Shown: positions 1 to 16,526, counted from the first letter of the stretch. The stretch: 64,000 nt of DNA from Mycoplasmoides gallisepticum (GCF_900476085.1 NZ_LS991952.1:744001-808000); one strand, 5' to 3'. Program-made: numbers and translations. Notes: generated by a model from the letters alone, not told the origin.

Positions 1-2906
1 GGTGTGTTTTCTGAACTTGAAACATTATAAGTTAGTGAACTATTGTCTCAATAGTTAGGTGCACTAATCTTGCTTGCTTCAGAAGCCACCATATTTTGTC
101 AGTTAGCTTGAGATGAACCTAAGATCCCATTTGGATTTTGGTCAAAAGTAATTAGTGGGTTAAATGATTGGTTGTTAGCTTGAGCATCAACTGGTTGATT
201 ATTAGAAGCTGGGGCAACTTCAGCATTAAAATTAATCGGTAATGATCATGTTGCAAAAGCAACATCACCAGGACGCATATTTAACATTGCAACATTTTTA
301 AAGTTTTGCAAATTGTTTCTTAATAATCATTGGAATGTGTATAAGAATCTGTAGTAACTAAATCTTAGATCACTTCCTTGTTGCGCGTTTGCAAGTTGTT
401 CATCTCACACCTTATCAATAATCTGATTTAACGAACTGAAATTAGTATAAATTCCATAAGAAGTCTTATCACTTAAACCATTAAATGCGCTTAGTTTAAA
501 GACATTTCTAATTACATCAACTAATAGTTGTTGATTAATCCCTTGGAAACTAAATACTTGATTGTTAGCAACATTAAAGAACTCTCTAAAATTAGGATTT
601 GATCTGATGTAATCAATTCTAATTTCATTTGTTAGTGTTGAAGTTGAGATGATCGAACCAACTGCTAAGTTGATCGCTAAATATAAACCTGATCACTGAT
701 TAAGAGTTTGATCATCTGATTTAACTTCAACAAAAGTGTTCTGACTTTCGTTGTTCAATAAGGTTGTTTGAACTTTTAATTTAGTTAACAAGTTATCGAT
801 CTCAGTATCTCTAGCAGTTTTTTTATCTGCTAGATTTTTTGAGATCTCTGCAACCGTACCTTTACTAGAAGTAGTTGGTTGTAATCCATACAATGATAAG
901 TAGTATTGTTCTAGTCCATTAAATGAACCATCAACAGCTCTTACGTATGGTAATCTAGCTGCTATCCCGTTGTTAGCTGTTAGATTTGTTCTTTGATTAT
1001 CTTCAAACCCTTTAGCACGCTCATAGATCTTAGCTCTAATATTTTTTACTTCAGCATCTAAGTTAAGCGCATTTTGATAAGCCACTTCTGCTTTAACTAA
1101 ATTGTTAACTAAATCATAAACTTTCTTAAAGCTAGTTCTAAAACTAAAGTTAGTATTGTCTTCAATGTTGAAGATATTGTTCTTATCAGTTGGTTTAGCA
1201 ACTGCTTCTTCATACATCTTACTTAAAGCTAAGTAAAGATTTAAAGTTTTGTTCTTATTGAAATGATTTCTGATCTGAGCGCTTAGATCAAAATCATATC
1301 TTTCATTTTCAGATAAGTTAACTGAAGATCTTAATAATGAACGGTAAGCTAGAAACTCTTTTTGTTTTGTTATATTTCTAGTCATACCACTTTGGTTTAA
1401 GTAGTAATCCCCACCATCGATCGCCATCACATGGATCCCATCTCGACCACGAGAAAATAAGAACTTACTAGCGTTCATATTTTTACTCATTACGTTTGTT
1501 GATGAATTATCTGATTTCGAAGAATCAACTGTCTTCATCCCATTTCATTCAAAGATTTCATGGATATCTTTATTTCCGGCTGCTAAATCTGCATAAGCAT
1601 TGTAATATGGATCAGTAGTTCGATTCGTTTCACCTGTTTTTAATAATGAATTATTAGTAATCTTTTGTGAGTAGGTGTTGGCTGTGTTACCATTTCCCTT
1701 AGCTCTAATAAAATTATTCATCAGATTGATCTCATCAATATCTGATTGAACTACACCAACGTTATCGCGGTTAGTATTATTAGTTTGTTTTAAATATTGT
1801 TGAACATAAGCTGCACTAAATGATACGTCAAAACTATTGAACATATCAGAAGCAGTCATTAACAACTTACCACCAGAATCTGATGATAAGTTGTTGGGAA
1901 TATTAATCCCTTTAGTTGTACTATTTACATAACTGTCCAACCCTCTAGTAATGAATTGGTTATAAGCTCTCATCCCCTTGTTTTCATCAAAAGGTTGGTC
2001 TTTGGGATTTTTAAATGCTTGGAAATTATAACTTGCTACTAATGCTGTTGAGCTAACAGTACGATCATTAAAGATCGAATTTAGTCCATCTTTAGGAGTA
2101 TCGCTGGTAAAAACAATTCTTGAAACTAAATTAGGGTTTTCTTTAGTTACTCACTGATTGAAAGCAAAAGCTTGGATCTGAGCTAAGAATTCGTTATTAG
2201 TTTGTTCGTTATTAGTTGCACTAAACCCACCATCAGTAAATCTAATGTTGGCTCAGTTAGCTGGGTTACTTAAAATCGTTCTTGAAGGGATCTTAGTTAG
2301 GTTTGAATAAACGACAAAACCATCAGCGTCAGTTGACATTGTTGGCGCATAGTTTAAATAAGAATCCTTAAATAAAGAGTCAAAAAAGTCGTTGCTAATC
2401 TTTTGGTTTAATTGGTTTTGAAGATAACTTTCTTTTGTTCCCCCATTAGGATCAAATAACTGGGATTGGATTAGATCCATGTAGTTATTCCCATAGATTC
2501 TCTTATTATCTTCGATTGAGGTGTTTAGTTGATCGTTAATATCATCACTAAAGTTTTGGTACTTATTACTCAAAACTGATGATTTAGAGTTCTTATAATA
2601 ATCAGCTAAACTACCAGATAATAATGATGATAATAAGCTTTGGAACCCTTGATTATTTTTAAGTGCAGTAGCAAGCACAGTTCTTGCTTGATCTTGTTGC
2701 CCACCTAAAATGTTCCCATTACCAATAAATCCTAGGTTTTGGTTATTACCATTGGTTCTAAACCCGGTTTTAAATTTGTTCATTAGTAGTTGGTTAGCAT
2801 TAGCTGCAGCACCACAAGAACTAACAAGAACCCCAGCTAAAGAAATTAACGATAAAAATGATACTTGTTTAACGATTCGATATTTTTTGTTTTTGCTCTG
2901 AGACAT
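1..2906 (-). CDS. Large lipoprotein, paralogue of the next gene (3' end outside window)
   Basis: Reading TGA as Trp, one open frame runs from ATG 2906 to the window edge, at least 968 residues. The N-terminus is a basic lipoprotein signal peptide with lipobox LVSSC at about residues 27-31, so the product should be a diacylated surface lipoprotein. It shares blocks with the upstream gene: a serine/glycine-led KLLM-ASDMFNSFDV segment and an RG-DGIH-MAIDG segment followed by an RNI-KQKEF stretch. These identify a mycoplasma-specific lipoprotein family of unknown function, possibly the one with DUF3713 domains (a recollection, not checked). The start lies 39 bp after the upstream stop, so the two are probably co-transcribed. 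No catalytic motif seen. Confidence 0.8.
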
Positions 2907-2945
2907 TAGCTTTTCTCCGTTTAAAATTTTACTACTTTATTTAAT

Positions 2946-5900
2946 TTATGAATTCCTTAACACCCATCTTAATCCTAGTGCGTCATATAAGCGTTTATCG
3001 TTAACATCAATCAAGGATTGTTGGCTAATGATGGCTAATTCAGCATTATTCTGATAAGAGTTATCAAATGCGTATTTGGCAACAATTGATAGTAGTTCAT
3101 CAACTGATAAATCTAAACGATTGCTAGGGTTTGTTAACCAAGAAGCACCACCTAAGTTAGCCACTTCTTTAAAGTTGATCTGCTTGATATAAGTTGTTCA
3201 GTTCAGCAATGATTTAGCTGCTGTAAATGGAACAAAACTATCAGGTTGAGTTGTTAGATCAGTTGAACTAACTTTGTTTTGACCAACATAACCAACAAAC
3301 TTCGTATAAACATCAGCAGGTAAGATCTTAGTATCACTTAATTGACTAATTAAGTTAGATCTTCTTTGCTCAGCACTTAAAGCCATCCCATTAGCATCGG
3401 TATCAAACAAGTTGATATTAACTTGCGCTCTTCTTAATAGTTCAACAAAAGCATCCAATTCACGGTTAGTTGTTAATGTGTTCACATAATTAACAACATC
3501 TTCTAGTGAACCACCAAATGCATATAAGACCCCGTTCTGACCTGATTGTTCGAAATTATCAAATAAAACTGAACGCACTTCAGTATTTAAGTTCGTATTA
3601 TTATTAGCATTAGCAATACTTAAACCATTAAACCCATACACTGTTTGGTTATTATTAGTAGTTGAATAATTAAGGTTATTAGCTTGTGAATTTGGGTTAT
3701 TATCAGTGGCTTTATTTAGGTTAGCTAAATTGAATTTCGAACCTTGTAAATAGTTAGTGTTAACAACAAAGTTAGTAAAGTTAATCTTATCTTGAGTTGA
3801 TGCAATATTACCATTATTATCTAACTTTGTACCATTAGTTAATGTTCATGAAACATTAGCGCTAACCCCTCTGGTTATTTGGGTTGATAAGATTCTCTTA
3901 AACTCAGCTAAATTATCTTGGATAAGATATCTAAATGTATTTAGATATCTTAGATAATTTAATCGAGCATCATCATTAAGGTTACTAATCGTTCTTTGGT
4001 TATCAAAGTAGTTGTTTAAAACGTTGTTATATTCAGCTTTAGTAGCTCAAGAACCATACTTAACTTTATTTGCTTGACTTTCTCACGTACTTTGAATAAA
4101 GTAAAAATTAACAACGTTTTTAATCTGATCAGCTTTTAGTCCTTCAAAGTCTTTGAACTGATTTGTTCTTGGATCATAGAAGTTCGTAAACCCTTGGTCG
4201 TTTAGATAAAACTGACGTTTAAAATCATTGGTTGAGGTTGGTAGTGCAATCGTTGTGTTGATCGCTAAATTAGCTGCCAAACTGTATTGTGGATCATATC
4301 TTGAACTCACAAAAACGTTTTGTGAGTAAGTATAAGAAGTTTCTCCATTTAGCAATAATCCTTCAGCTGCTGTTTTAGCAGTTTGGAAATATTTAGCTTT
4401 AGTATCATTAACAACTTGATCAAATAGTTTGCTTAACCCTTGATCTTTGGTTGTTAATGTATTTTCTGGTAATAACTTATTCTCAACTAATAGATTTTTA
4501 TAATAACTTTCAATCCCCACATAAGAACCATCAGCAGCTGCTGGGTGAGGTAATTTACCTGCAATCCCAATTGCTGGGGTCTTATCAGTTTTAATTAAGT
4601 TATCAAAAGTACCAGCCCTTTCAATGATCTTTTCTCTAGCATTGATCGCATCATTTTTTACTTTAAGAGCAAAATCATAATCAACTTTAGCTTTAACTAA
4701 ATCTTTAAGGATTGAAGATGCTTTAGTTAATGATCCTAATAAAGCTTCATTCCCTGGTTTGTGTAAGAATGAATTTTGATCGTCAATTGCATTTAATAAG
4801 AACTCAATTGTTAAAGTAATATTATTTTTATCATAGTATTTCTTAACTGGATCTAGAACGTTGAATTGGTAAGATTTTTCACTAAAAAATCTAGAGAAAT
4901 CAGGGTTGTTTACTAATTGATTTCTAAATAATAAGAACTCTTTTTGTTTCTCAATATTTCTAGAACTACCAGTTAGATAGTAATTAGCCCCATCAATCGC
5001 CATGATGTGGATACCATCTTTTCCACGAGATAAGATGAATTGTTTTTGAATCTCATTTGAATTCATATCAGACGAGGTTGGTCTGATGTATTCGTGAAGA
5101 CTTGCTTTTCCTTCTGCGTATTGTTTGTATATGTCGTAGTAACTATTATCAGCAATCTTATCAACTAAGATACTTGATTTAATCTTCTCTGAAAGTTCTT
5201 TTAATTGGGGATCATTTGAAGTTAAATCTAAGGTTGTTGAATAAGCAGAATTTGCATTAGCTTGGTTAGCAAAAATGAAATTCTTCATTATGTTGTTAGG
5301 ATCTAATGTCACTGATGCAATCGCATTATCCTTATCAACATTATTAGTCAAATCTTGGTATTGCTGCACATAAGCAGTGCTAAAAGCCACGTCAAATGAA
5401 TTGAACATGTCGCTTGCACTCATTAACAACTTACCACCAGAGTCTGATGAAAATTGGTTTAAGAAATCAACAGTAAAGTTAGCTGGGTTGTAATAATTTA
5501 CTAAACCATCGTTAGCTACTAATTGTCTGAACCCAGTTGATAGCTTAGGTGATGTTCTATCGATCACCTGATCTGGGTTAGTAAATGCTTGGAAACTATA
5601 ACTAGCTTTTAGTTCATCACCTAAAACTTTTTTATCAAAGATCTGATCTAATCCACCGTTGATATTTTCATTGGTAAACACTATCCGTGAAACTAAGTTC
5701 GGATTTTCTCGTTTAACTCATTGATCAAAAACGTATGCTTGGAAATCAGCAAACATTTGGTTATCATTTTGAGTTGATTTACTGTCAGTATAACCATCAG
5801 AATAAAACTTAAAGTTTTTTCAATTTTCAGGTTTACTAATTACATCAATTAAGGGGTTGTCAACCTTTTTGTTTTTGTCGTCAAAATAACCTAAATAATT

Positions 5901-6398
5901 ATTTTGGAAAACCATTGATGAAAAATCAGTAAACACGTTAGTTAAAACTTGTCTACGTTTGTAGCTATCAGCTGTTCCACCATTCGGGTCAAAAAGGTCT
6001 GTTTGTCTTCTGATCTCAAAATTTCTTCTAAACTGATTTCTTAGTGAAGTGGTTTCACTTTCAAGTTTAGTTTCAGCATCCCTTTCTCAACCTCGATATT
6101 TTTGCACAATGCTGTTTGAAGCATTGTTGGTATATCAATCTGCTAATGAATTGGCAATTAAGAATCTAGCAAAATCATTGAAACCTTGATCAGTTTCTAA
6201 TGAATTTTGCAAAACAGCATTAAATGAGCCTGCACTAGAGTTGCTAAAATTTTCGGGATGTTGTTTGGTTTTAAATAAACCCTCAACAACCGGATTATTA
6301 GCAGCGCTAGAACAACTACTAGCCACCATACTTACTACAGTTACACCGCTTAACAAAAAGGAAGCTGCAAGAATTTTGTGTTTTTTGTTTTTAAACAT
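2946..6398 (-). CDS. Large lipoprotein, 1150 aa
   Basis: An uninterrupted code-4 frame from ATG 6398 to TAA 2946. The signal peptide starts MFKNKKHKILAAS and ends in a VASSC lipobox near residue 29. Conserved family blocks include FLNQFSSDSGGKLLMSASDM and SRGKDGIHIMAIDGANYYL in the middle third. The remainder is Asn/Ser-rich. A good -10 sequence lies upstream at 6466-6471. The first 256 codons are duplicated almost exactly at 11326-12095. Function unknown; surface exposure is inferred from the lipobox. Confidence 0.85.
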
Positions 6399-6465
6399 AA
6401 AACTAGTTATCTACATATACAAATAAATGAAGAAACGCTAAGGATTCTTCAACTATATGATTTTA

Positions 6466-6471
6466 ATTATA
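6466..6471 (-). promoter_or_regulatory. -10 box of the lipoprotein pair
   Basis: The minus strand reads TATAGTATAAT here, a consensus -10 about 70 bp upstream of the ATG at 6398, in the only gap between the S-component stop and the lipoprotein start. In the duplicated copy the matching sequence (12174-12179) reads TATAAA. Confidence 0.5.
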
Positions 6472-6498
6472 CTATAACACTTATTTTAAGTGGATTTA

Positions 6499-7397
6499 TC
6501 AGCGTAAGCGTGATAAGTTAAAAAAGTTCTGTAAATAAGGCTCTGAGATCTTAATTAAAGCAATCACACAGATGATTAGAATTGCTAATCTTAAGGTCTC
6601 TTTGATCACTCTTGGAATTAAGTAAGCACTTAAGATAAAGTCTCTTGTTTTGGGCTTTTGGTGCACAACATTAATTAAGAATTCGTTAATCGAAATTGTT
6701 CCCAACACTAATGAATACAAGATTGATAAAGTAATCATCATTGTTGAAACATATAAGAACAATTTAATTGACTCTTTGGTCTTACGATGTTTTAGATATA
6801 GCAATCAACTAATCAGTTCAGCAAAGACAAAAAATAGTGCCATAAAGACCATACTTAAAGTTGTCCCAAAAGAATTGTTTCTAACTAAGAATCTATCTGT
6901 ATCAGCATTGTTATACAAAGATAAGAAGATAAAACCAGAGATACAAAAACCAACAATTAAGATCTGTTGAAAAACAAAATCCCAAAAGTTTGAAGCATAG
7001 TTTTTTCTAATTCGGTAGATTGAACCAAATAAAGCAGCAGTAAAGATAATCAGTGGTTCTTGAACACCATACAGTCAATACCAAACACCCCCACCACCTA
7101 AAAAGAATGATAAAGTATCAGTTAAAAACCCAATCGGGATCGCTACCACTGGACCAAAGATTCAACCGATTAAAGCTAATCCTACTCAAGAGATTCCTAA
7201 ACTAATTGTAGGTCCAATACGAACAACAAAAATCCCTAATACGATTTTAAGCGCAATAAAAAGCGCTAAAAAAGAGATTAGGTAAATGTTATATCTTAGT
7301 TTTAAAGGTCAGAACGGTAAAAAAACTTGATGATCGCTGATCTGTCAATTGACTTCTTTGTGACACCTAGTTGTTTTTGTAATCTTAATTTTTGCAA
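6499..7397 (-). pseudogene. ECF transporter S component, copy 1, frameshifted
   Basis: Same gene as 12207-13106 and almost identical, but the early poly-T run (minus strand, about 7319-7325) has 7 T instead of 8. From the TTG at 7397, which has an AGGAG 9 nt upstream, translation would end about 40 codons in. The membrane-spanning part from FLPFWPLKL onward stays open in the other frame, with no convincing start codon. Either a frameshift pseudogene or a slippage-switchable allele. Confidence 0.7.
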
Positions 7398-7399
7398 AT

Positions 7400-7660
7400 C
7401 TAGAATACTCCTGATTTAGATGTATCTGTTGTGCTTGCGCGATCAAATAAAGAAGTGATTTCACCTGTTGCTGAATTAATGTATGAGATTGAAGTCACCA
7501 CACTCGCAGCAATTAAAACCGCTGCTGATATGAAATTTGGTGTTGCAAAGATTGGATATGAATTTTTATCAAATTGCGATACAAATGTCGGTATTGCTTG
7601 TCTTTGAAACAATACGAAGTATCAGATCATTAAACTAGCGCCTAATAGTGTAAACAATTA
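7400..7660 (-). pseudogene. 3' remnant of the duplicated membrane protein gene
   Basis: Corresponds to two separate parts of the intact gene at 13109-14464. The sequence from about FQRQAIPTF to ISYINSATG is joined directly to GEITSLFDR and the C-terminal end. The missing 432 bp (144 codons, in frame) are flanked in the intact copy by the direct repeat acctgttgct. The N-terminal 230 codons are absent, and an in-frame TAA arises at about 7650 next to the breakpoint with the sialidase gene. Confidence 0.8.
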
Positions 7661-7677
7661 GCTTATTTTGTTTTTGA

Positions 7678-10494
7678 TTAACTAACCACAAAGACTCTAA
7701 GTCTTTTTAGGTTGATGTCTCTTCCTTTTTGAGGGCTATTTACCTCGTAGAAAGTTAATACGTCAAAGTAGTTATCATTTTCGTTAAAAGTTACTGTAGT
7801 TGAATAACCATATGAACCTCTATTTATGGTGTAAATTGGTTCAAGGGTTCTAGGATTATTTATATCAACTAGATAAATTTTTCCACCACGATTATCACTA
7901 GCTGAGAAAATTAATTTCTCTCCTAGTGCTTTAATGTTAAAGATAGTAGATCCAATAAATTGTCCTGTAAAAATCCCTCTTTTAGCGTTAAAGATTACTT
8001 TTCAGTTTTTTCCACCGTCTTCTGATTTAATAAGTGTGAAAACTCTTCCATCAGATCTTCTGGCAAGTCATCATAAATTACCTTTACTATCTTCACTTAT
8101 AGATGATTCAGAAGCTCCAGGAGGAAGAAGTTTAAATGGATAATCTGCAAGTTCATATCAGGTTTTTCCACCATCTTTAGTTGCCATTAATTTAGAACGT
8201 TCTAGCTTTCTTTTGTTAGCAAAATAGAATGGGAAAACTGCTATAACATCTCCATTTGAATTACGTTGATGATTAAGTTGAATTCCGTTTCCAACACCAT
8301 TTATGTATCATCTTTGATCTTTTCTATTTAAAAATGGAGATACGTTTCTTAAATTAGTTCAGGTTTTTCCACCATCGATACTTTCAACTTGGAAAGTTCA
8401 TAAAATGTTATCAAAGTAGTATCTAGAATTTGCAAAGTAAGCATTTTTTTGCATTCTATTAAAAACAAAGTAATTTGGTCATCTTTGATCTCAAATTGAG
8501 TATTTTGATATATATTCTGAAATTTCTGATGATCTTGAATTTCTACCAGGCTCACCGAAAGTGCTAAAGATATTACTTGGAACTTTATCGTAGACATTTC
8601 CAGTTATAGTTCCGTTTTTCAATGAGTTATCAATTATTATATTAGCTTCGTCAAGCTGGGTTCTATCATCAATATCTTTTCATTGAACACGAGAACTATT
8701 TTTAACTTTAAATACTTTAAATCAGTTACTATCACCATCGACTGTAATAGGTTTTGCTACAAATTTTTGATTTAGATTTTCTTTATCAATAAATAGCATT
8801 CACTTATTGTTATTTACTAGCCCTGAAGTATTTCCATCACCTCTAATGGTTCATTCATCGTGAACTGTATGTAAGTAACTAGAAACTCCAAAAACATATA
8901 AAAGTTTATGCTTGTTAATGCTTTTATCAAATACCTCTAACATGGTTCCGTCAATTACTTGACCTTTATTTGCACCATCTTTGGTATTTTTAGCTGAAAT
9001 TCTAACAATAGTTTGAGGATTTGATCAGGTTTTTCCACCATCTTCAGATACTCTTATGTCTTGTTCTAGATGCCCACGGTCATCTTTATTGTTAACCCTT
9101 TTATCAGCGTTAAAAATTAGTTTATTATCATGAGTTTTTATAACTCCAGGTATTCTTCAAGTATTTACATCTTTTGTATAGTAGACGAATTTATCACCTG
9201 GAGGAGACATGTTAAAGAATAAATATTTTCCGTTAACAAGCGGACTTTTATTAAATGAAAAGTCGGTATAAAATACTTCTACAGTTCTATCGACGGTATT
9301 TGCGATAGTTACTTTAACTGGAGCTTTATTTTGTTTAAAGCTTTGTAGGTATTTTCTTTGGGTTTCAGATGATGCTTTAGTAAAGGTATCTAAATTAGGT
9401 TTAGATATAACAACTTTATGTTTATCATCGTAGGTCATTCTAGTTAAGTAACCGCTTGATATTAAGTTGCTGTTATCTAAAAATGATTCAACGTTGTCAA
9501 AGGTTTGTGCTGTTTTATTAACGTAGTATCCTAGTTTAAAGTCTTGCCCTTTAACTACTAAATCATCAGGAACGTTATAGAATTGATCTAAAGTTTCAAT
9601 ACTGGTTGAAAAGTTTTGAACCTCTTCAAGGTTTTTAAAAATTTCTTTTGATTGAAGTTTTTTAAAGTCAATGTCATCAACATCACTGTATAAACTTGAA
9701 ATTGAATTTATTTTTTTTAGTCATAGATTTAATTTTCCATTTAAGCTAAATGGATATAAGTTTCCGTAAAATACGTCATTAGCTGCCGGTATTTGTCATG
9801 TAATTTTATAATCCATTACATATGATGCGATAGTGAATTTAACAGGATTGCTTAGCGTAACTACAGCTCCGGTATATAAATTTAGCGGAACGTTATTTTT
9901 ATCAAAAAAAGTTAAATTAAGCTTATCTTGAAGCTCTGATAGTGAAATATTATCTGCATTATTTAAAAAGCTTTCAAGATCTTCTCTAGTTTGAAACTCG
10001 CTAGTGAATTCTTTAGTGTTATTTTCAGGTTTAATTAAAAATGTTGTCACGTTAGGATCGAATAATTTAACTTGTGAGTTTTTAAATTCTAGTTTAAATA
10101 GTTTAACTGCATCTTGATATTTTTTAGCTACTTTAACATTAGGTTTTACTGAAGCTTGAACATAAACTCAACCAGTAATGTAATTAACTCCTGCTAGTTT
10201 TAAATTTAAATCATCAATTGAATATTGTTTGTTGTTAAAAAATGCATTAACAAACTCTGGAAGGTTATCACTATTTATCTCTGAGATAAATCTTGAACCA
10301 TTTAAATCATCTTTAATATTAATTTCAAGATCCTCTTCTATATTAAGAGGAGCTCAAATTCATTTTAATGAAAGCGGAATTAAAAAAGAACTTATAATTG
10401 TTATGCTTCCGATTAAAAATGTAAAGGTAAATCAAAATCTCTTTTTAAATTGCGATTTTTTTTGTTGATCTTTTTGAGCTTTAGTTTTTTTCAT
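7678..10494 (-). CDS. nanH: Sialidase (exo-alpha-sialidase), membrane-anchored, 938 aa
   Basis: Would release terminal sialic acid from host glycoconjugates at the cell surface; sialidase is a known enzyme of M. gallisepticum. Reading TGA as Trp, the frame is unbroken from ATG 10494 to TAA 7678. A hydrophobic segment at about residues 22-48 without a lipobox suggests an uncleaved signal anchor. An Arg-Ile-Pro motif (WRIPGV) sits near residue 447. Four Asp-box repeats follow: SEDGGKTWSN (~482), DGGKTWTNL (~703), KDGGKTWYEL (~771) and SEDGGKNWKV (~823). The N-terminal 440 residues are unrecognised. It sits between the duplicated blocks, so it probably arrived with, or triggered, the rearrangement. 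Confidence 0.9.
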
Positions 10495-10631
10495 TGTAAT
10501 GACTTTTCTTAAGATGATTTGCTATTTAAACAAAAAACTGACATATAAATTTATATACATCAAATTAATAATCATAAGCTTTTTAGTAAAAATCTATTTA
10601 CTTTTAGTTTTGAAAAATACAAAAAAAACAT

Positions 10632-10660
10632 CAAACTAAATTCAAAAGAAAAAAAGTTTG
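10632..10660 (-). terminator. Rho-independent terminator after the GAPDH remnant
   Basis: CAAACT and AGTTTG arms are followed on the minus strand by a run of eight T. The hairpin follows the gap remnant stop by 20 bp and precedes the sialidase, so the sialidase needs its own promoter in 10495-10620, where TATATAAATTTATAT is the best -10-like stretch. Confidence 0.5.
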
Positions 10661-10679
10661 TTATTTTTTTGATTTTTAA

Positions 10680-13806
<3,127 letters not shown>

Positions 13807-14465
13807 TAACAAAAGCAAAATAGTTTAATAATGGCATTAATTTTAATTTTTCTTTATAAAGAAAAATCTTACCAATATCTAGTTCTGATTTAACTACGAT
13901 ACTAGCAAACTGACGATAATCAGGTTGGCCAATCGTTGTAAAGATCTTTTCTAAATTGTCTTTTAGATTAATAGGTGAGTTAATTCCACCATTAAAAGGA
14001 ATTGATCTATTTGGTTTGATCTCATCCTCTTCAATATCTGAAACTGTTGGAGTCGCAGCTTCAACTTTATTCTCTACTGAACTTTTAGAATCAGTGTTCT
14101 TATCTGGTGTTTTATCGTCTTTAACAATTTCGTCAAAAGACAAGTTAAAGGTGTTTAAAATGAAGATGTCAAGATAACGAATGTCATCCATTGCATCGTC
14201 AATTTCAGTGTAAGTAGCCAATTCATCAGCAGTTCTCTTGTCAGATGAATGGTGGTTTAATCTTTCTAAAGCTACATCAACATACTCTAGGTTTTGTGAT
14301 GAATTTTCAGCCTTAGTTGCTAAGTACTTATAAGCTGCTATTTGTTTGAATAAAACATCTCTAAAAGCTTTATTTTTAAGCTCGTGAGCAAATTTCTCAC
14401 TATTAAAAATAGTGTTAAGCTTATATTTAATGTTATCTAACGTTGTATTAAGGTCTATTGACATA

Positions 14466-15383
14466 TTAATTAACACCTTTTATGATAAAGAACTTCAGCG
14501 TTTGATACGAATCAGATAAGTTTCTTTTATTATTAATATCTAATTCTAACAAATTAACAATAAAATTTTTGATAACAGCTGCTGATTTCACGTAAAGATC
14601 TCTATAGGTATATTTTACCCAATAAAGATTGACTCCCATTTTTTTAGCTATTTCTTCATCAGATAATTTCATGCTTTTTCCCAACAACATTAAATAAATC
14701 TTGCTAAGCATAGTTATGAGCATCGAAATAATCTCTGTAGGTTGTCGTTTATTTTCAATTAAATCCTCATAGATAACTAAGATTTCTTCTACTTTGTTGT
14801 TAATAATTTCTTTGGCCAGGTTATAAATCTTTTTATCTGAATGATCAATAATGATCTTTTCTATTAATTCGCTATCGTATAAAGTTTCTTTATCAACGTA
14901 TTGTAATTTTTGAATTTCGTTAGCTATTAATCTAGCATCTGAATTAGATTTATCGTTTATTAAGTAAATTAATCAATTAGGGTAGTCAGTAAATAAATTG
15001 TCCAGTTGCTTTTTAATAAAACCAATTTTGTAATCATTATTTTTATCTAACGATTTTATCTCATTTTTACCGGCTATTTTTAAAAATTTCTCTTTTTTTG
15101 AATCGTAATTTTTATTAACTAATAAATAAATATTTTTAGATGAATTGTTGATATTATTAATGATGATCTTACTTTCATTTAAGTTGAACTCTTTAGATAA
15201 AAAACTAGGGTTAATAATAACCAGATCTTTATTTGAATTAGTATCAAACAAACCAGAACTTAAATATGGAGCTAGATTAGTATTTTCATTGTAATTAACT
15301 CACACAACGTTTTCTGGATTTAGTTTTTGAGTTAAATAATCTTGGGATAAATAAAAGTCATCACAAATAATCAGATAATTCAT
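14466..15383 (-). CDS. holA: DNA polymerase III subunit delta
   Basis: 305 residues. Delta is the clamp-loader subunit that opens the beta sliding clamp. The sequence has the divergent mycoplasma form: an N-terminal nucleotide-binding-like fold starting MNYLIICDDFYLSQDYL, a middle RLIANEIQKLQYV segment typical of delta, and a C-terminal helical collar domain (KSMKLSDEEIAKKMGVNLYW). The ATG overlaps the comEC stop (TAATG), so translation is probably coupled. The synteny supports the call more strongly than the motifs do. Confidence 0.75.
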
Positions 15384-16504
15384 TAATTAAACCTTTTGAT
15401 TCACATATAGCTGATAAATAGATAATAAATTAATAAATAGTAATAAGGGATTCAAGTTGCTAATTGTTTGAAATTTATAAGAAACACATTTATTTGAAAA
15501 ACTTTTATAACTCTTATGAATCCTTCGTGAATAAGTGCTAGAAATGGTCACAGTACACTAAAAGGAAACAAGAATAGGTTTATAAAATACATACCTATAA
15601 TAATTGGACTTAGAATAATTGATCAAAATATCGTTAATAAATTGATTCTTCCATAGCCATTAATTATCAAGCCACTCAAAACAAAGTTAATAACAACACT
15701 AGCCAATATAGACTTTACAAAGTTGTTTAGTTTCTTGATCTGAAAAATTGCATAGATTACTAAAATGCTTAAATAACTCAAAATGTATGAATAATTATTA
15801 AAAGCATAAGGGTTCAGAAACAATAAAATGATTCCAGAACTAGCTATACTTATTAACTTATAATTCTTATTTTTGAAAAACCTTTTAAAGATTAAATTTA
15901 GAACTAAACATAATAAAACCCTAAGTACACCATAACTAAAATTTAAAAGGTAAGAATAAAATAATAAACACGAAAATGATACAAAATTACCGGTGATTTT
16001 GTAATTTTTAAAAATTCTCAAAATCAATAAATTGATTAGAGATAAATGTAACCCACTGATTACTAATAGGTGCGCAATTGATAAGTTTAGGATATGGTTA
16101 TAGAGTAAACGATTATCGTTATTTTTGATATTAAATAACGTTAATAATAACAAACCTCTAGACTGCTTGTTTGGGTTGGTATTCAGATAGTCTATTATGA
16201 CCATTCTTAAATCATATTGCTTGGGAATTTTATCTAATAGATTCTTAAAACTAATCCCTTCTAGTTGAAAGTATCCATAGACAAAATAATAGACTACAAA
16301 AAGCGAAAAGACCAAAATTATCGGTATGCTAATTTTGTAACTAAATAAAAACAAATGTATACCACAAAAGACAGCACTTAAAACTAATACTAAAATTAGT
16401 TGCTGCCTAATAAAAACATATCCCAATAGCCATATGGAAATTAAACAAAATAATAAGGCTAATCCATAATTTTGCTTAATACTTTCTTTTGAAGTCTGTT
16501 CCAT
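15383..16504 (-). CDS. comEC: ComEC/Rec2-type DNA uptake channel, short form
   Basis: 373 residues, mostly membrane segments. The hallmark HLLVISGLHLSLINLL motif is present near residue 145, followed by YGVLRVLLCLVLNLIFKR. These are the competence-domain signatures of ComEC, the inner-membrane channel for single-stranded DNA. The metallo-beta-lactamase C-terminal domain of larger ComEC proteins is absent, as in other small mycoplasmas. ATG 16504 is preferred to TTG 16510. It follows valS by 22 bp. Confidence 0.85.
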
Positions 16505-16526
16505 ATCCAAGATATGGCAAAAATTC

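Larger units (their letters stand above)
5629..7665. repeat. Duplicated segment, copy 1
   Basis: Near-identical to 11326-13806. It contains the 5' end of a lipoprotein gene, an ECF S component and the 3' part of a membrane protein gene. It is co-linear with copy 2 apart from one fewer base in a poly-T run, an 11-bp length difference just upstream of the lipoprotein start and a 432-bp deletion near its right end. The left limit coincides with an A/T homopolymer. Confidence 0.85.

Noticed and set aside
1-6398. Apparent chain of many short lipoprotein fragments
   Set aside because: All breaks are TGA codons in one frame; with Trp at TGA there are just two long genes.
6650-6970. Plus-strand frame opposite the S component, duplicated at 12358-12678
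   Set aside because: Its duplication follows from the duplicated minus-strand gene; no start signal and no recognisable product.
8349-8597. An 82-codon minus-strand frame inside the sialidase region
   Set aside because: It is out of frame with the sialidase, whose own code-4 frame runs through without a stop and carries Asp boxes on both sides.
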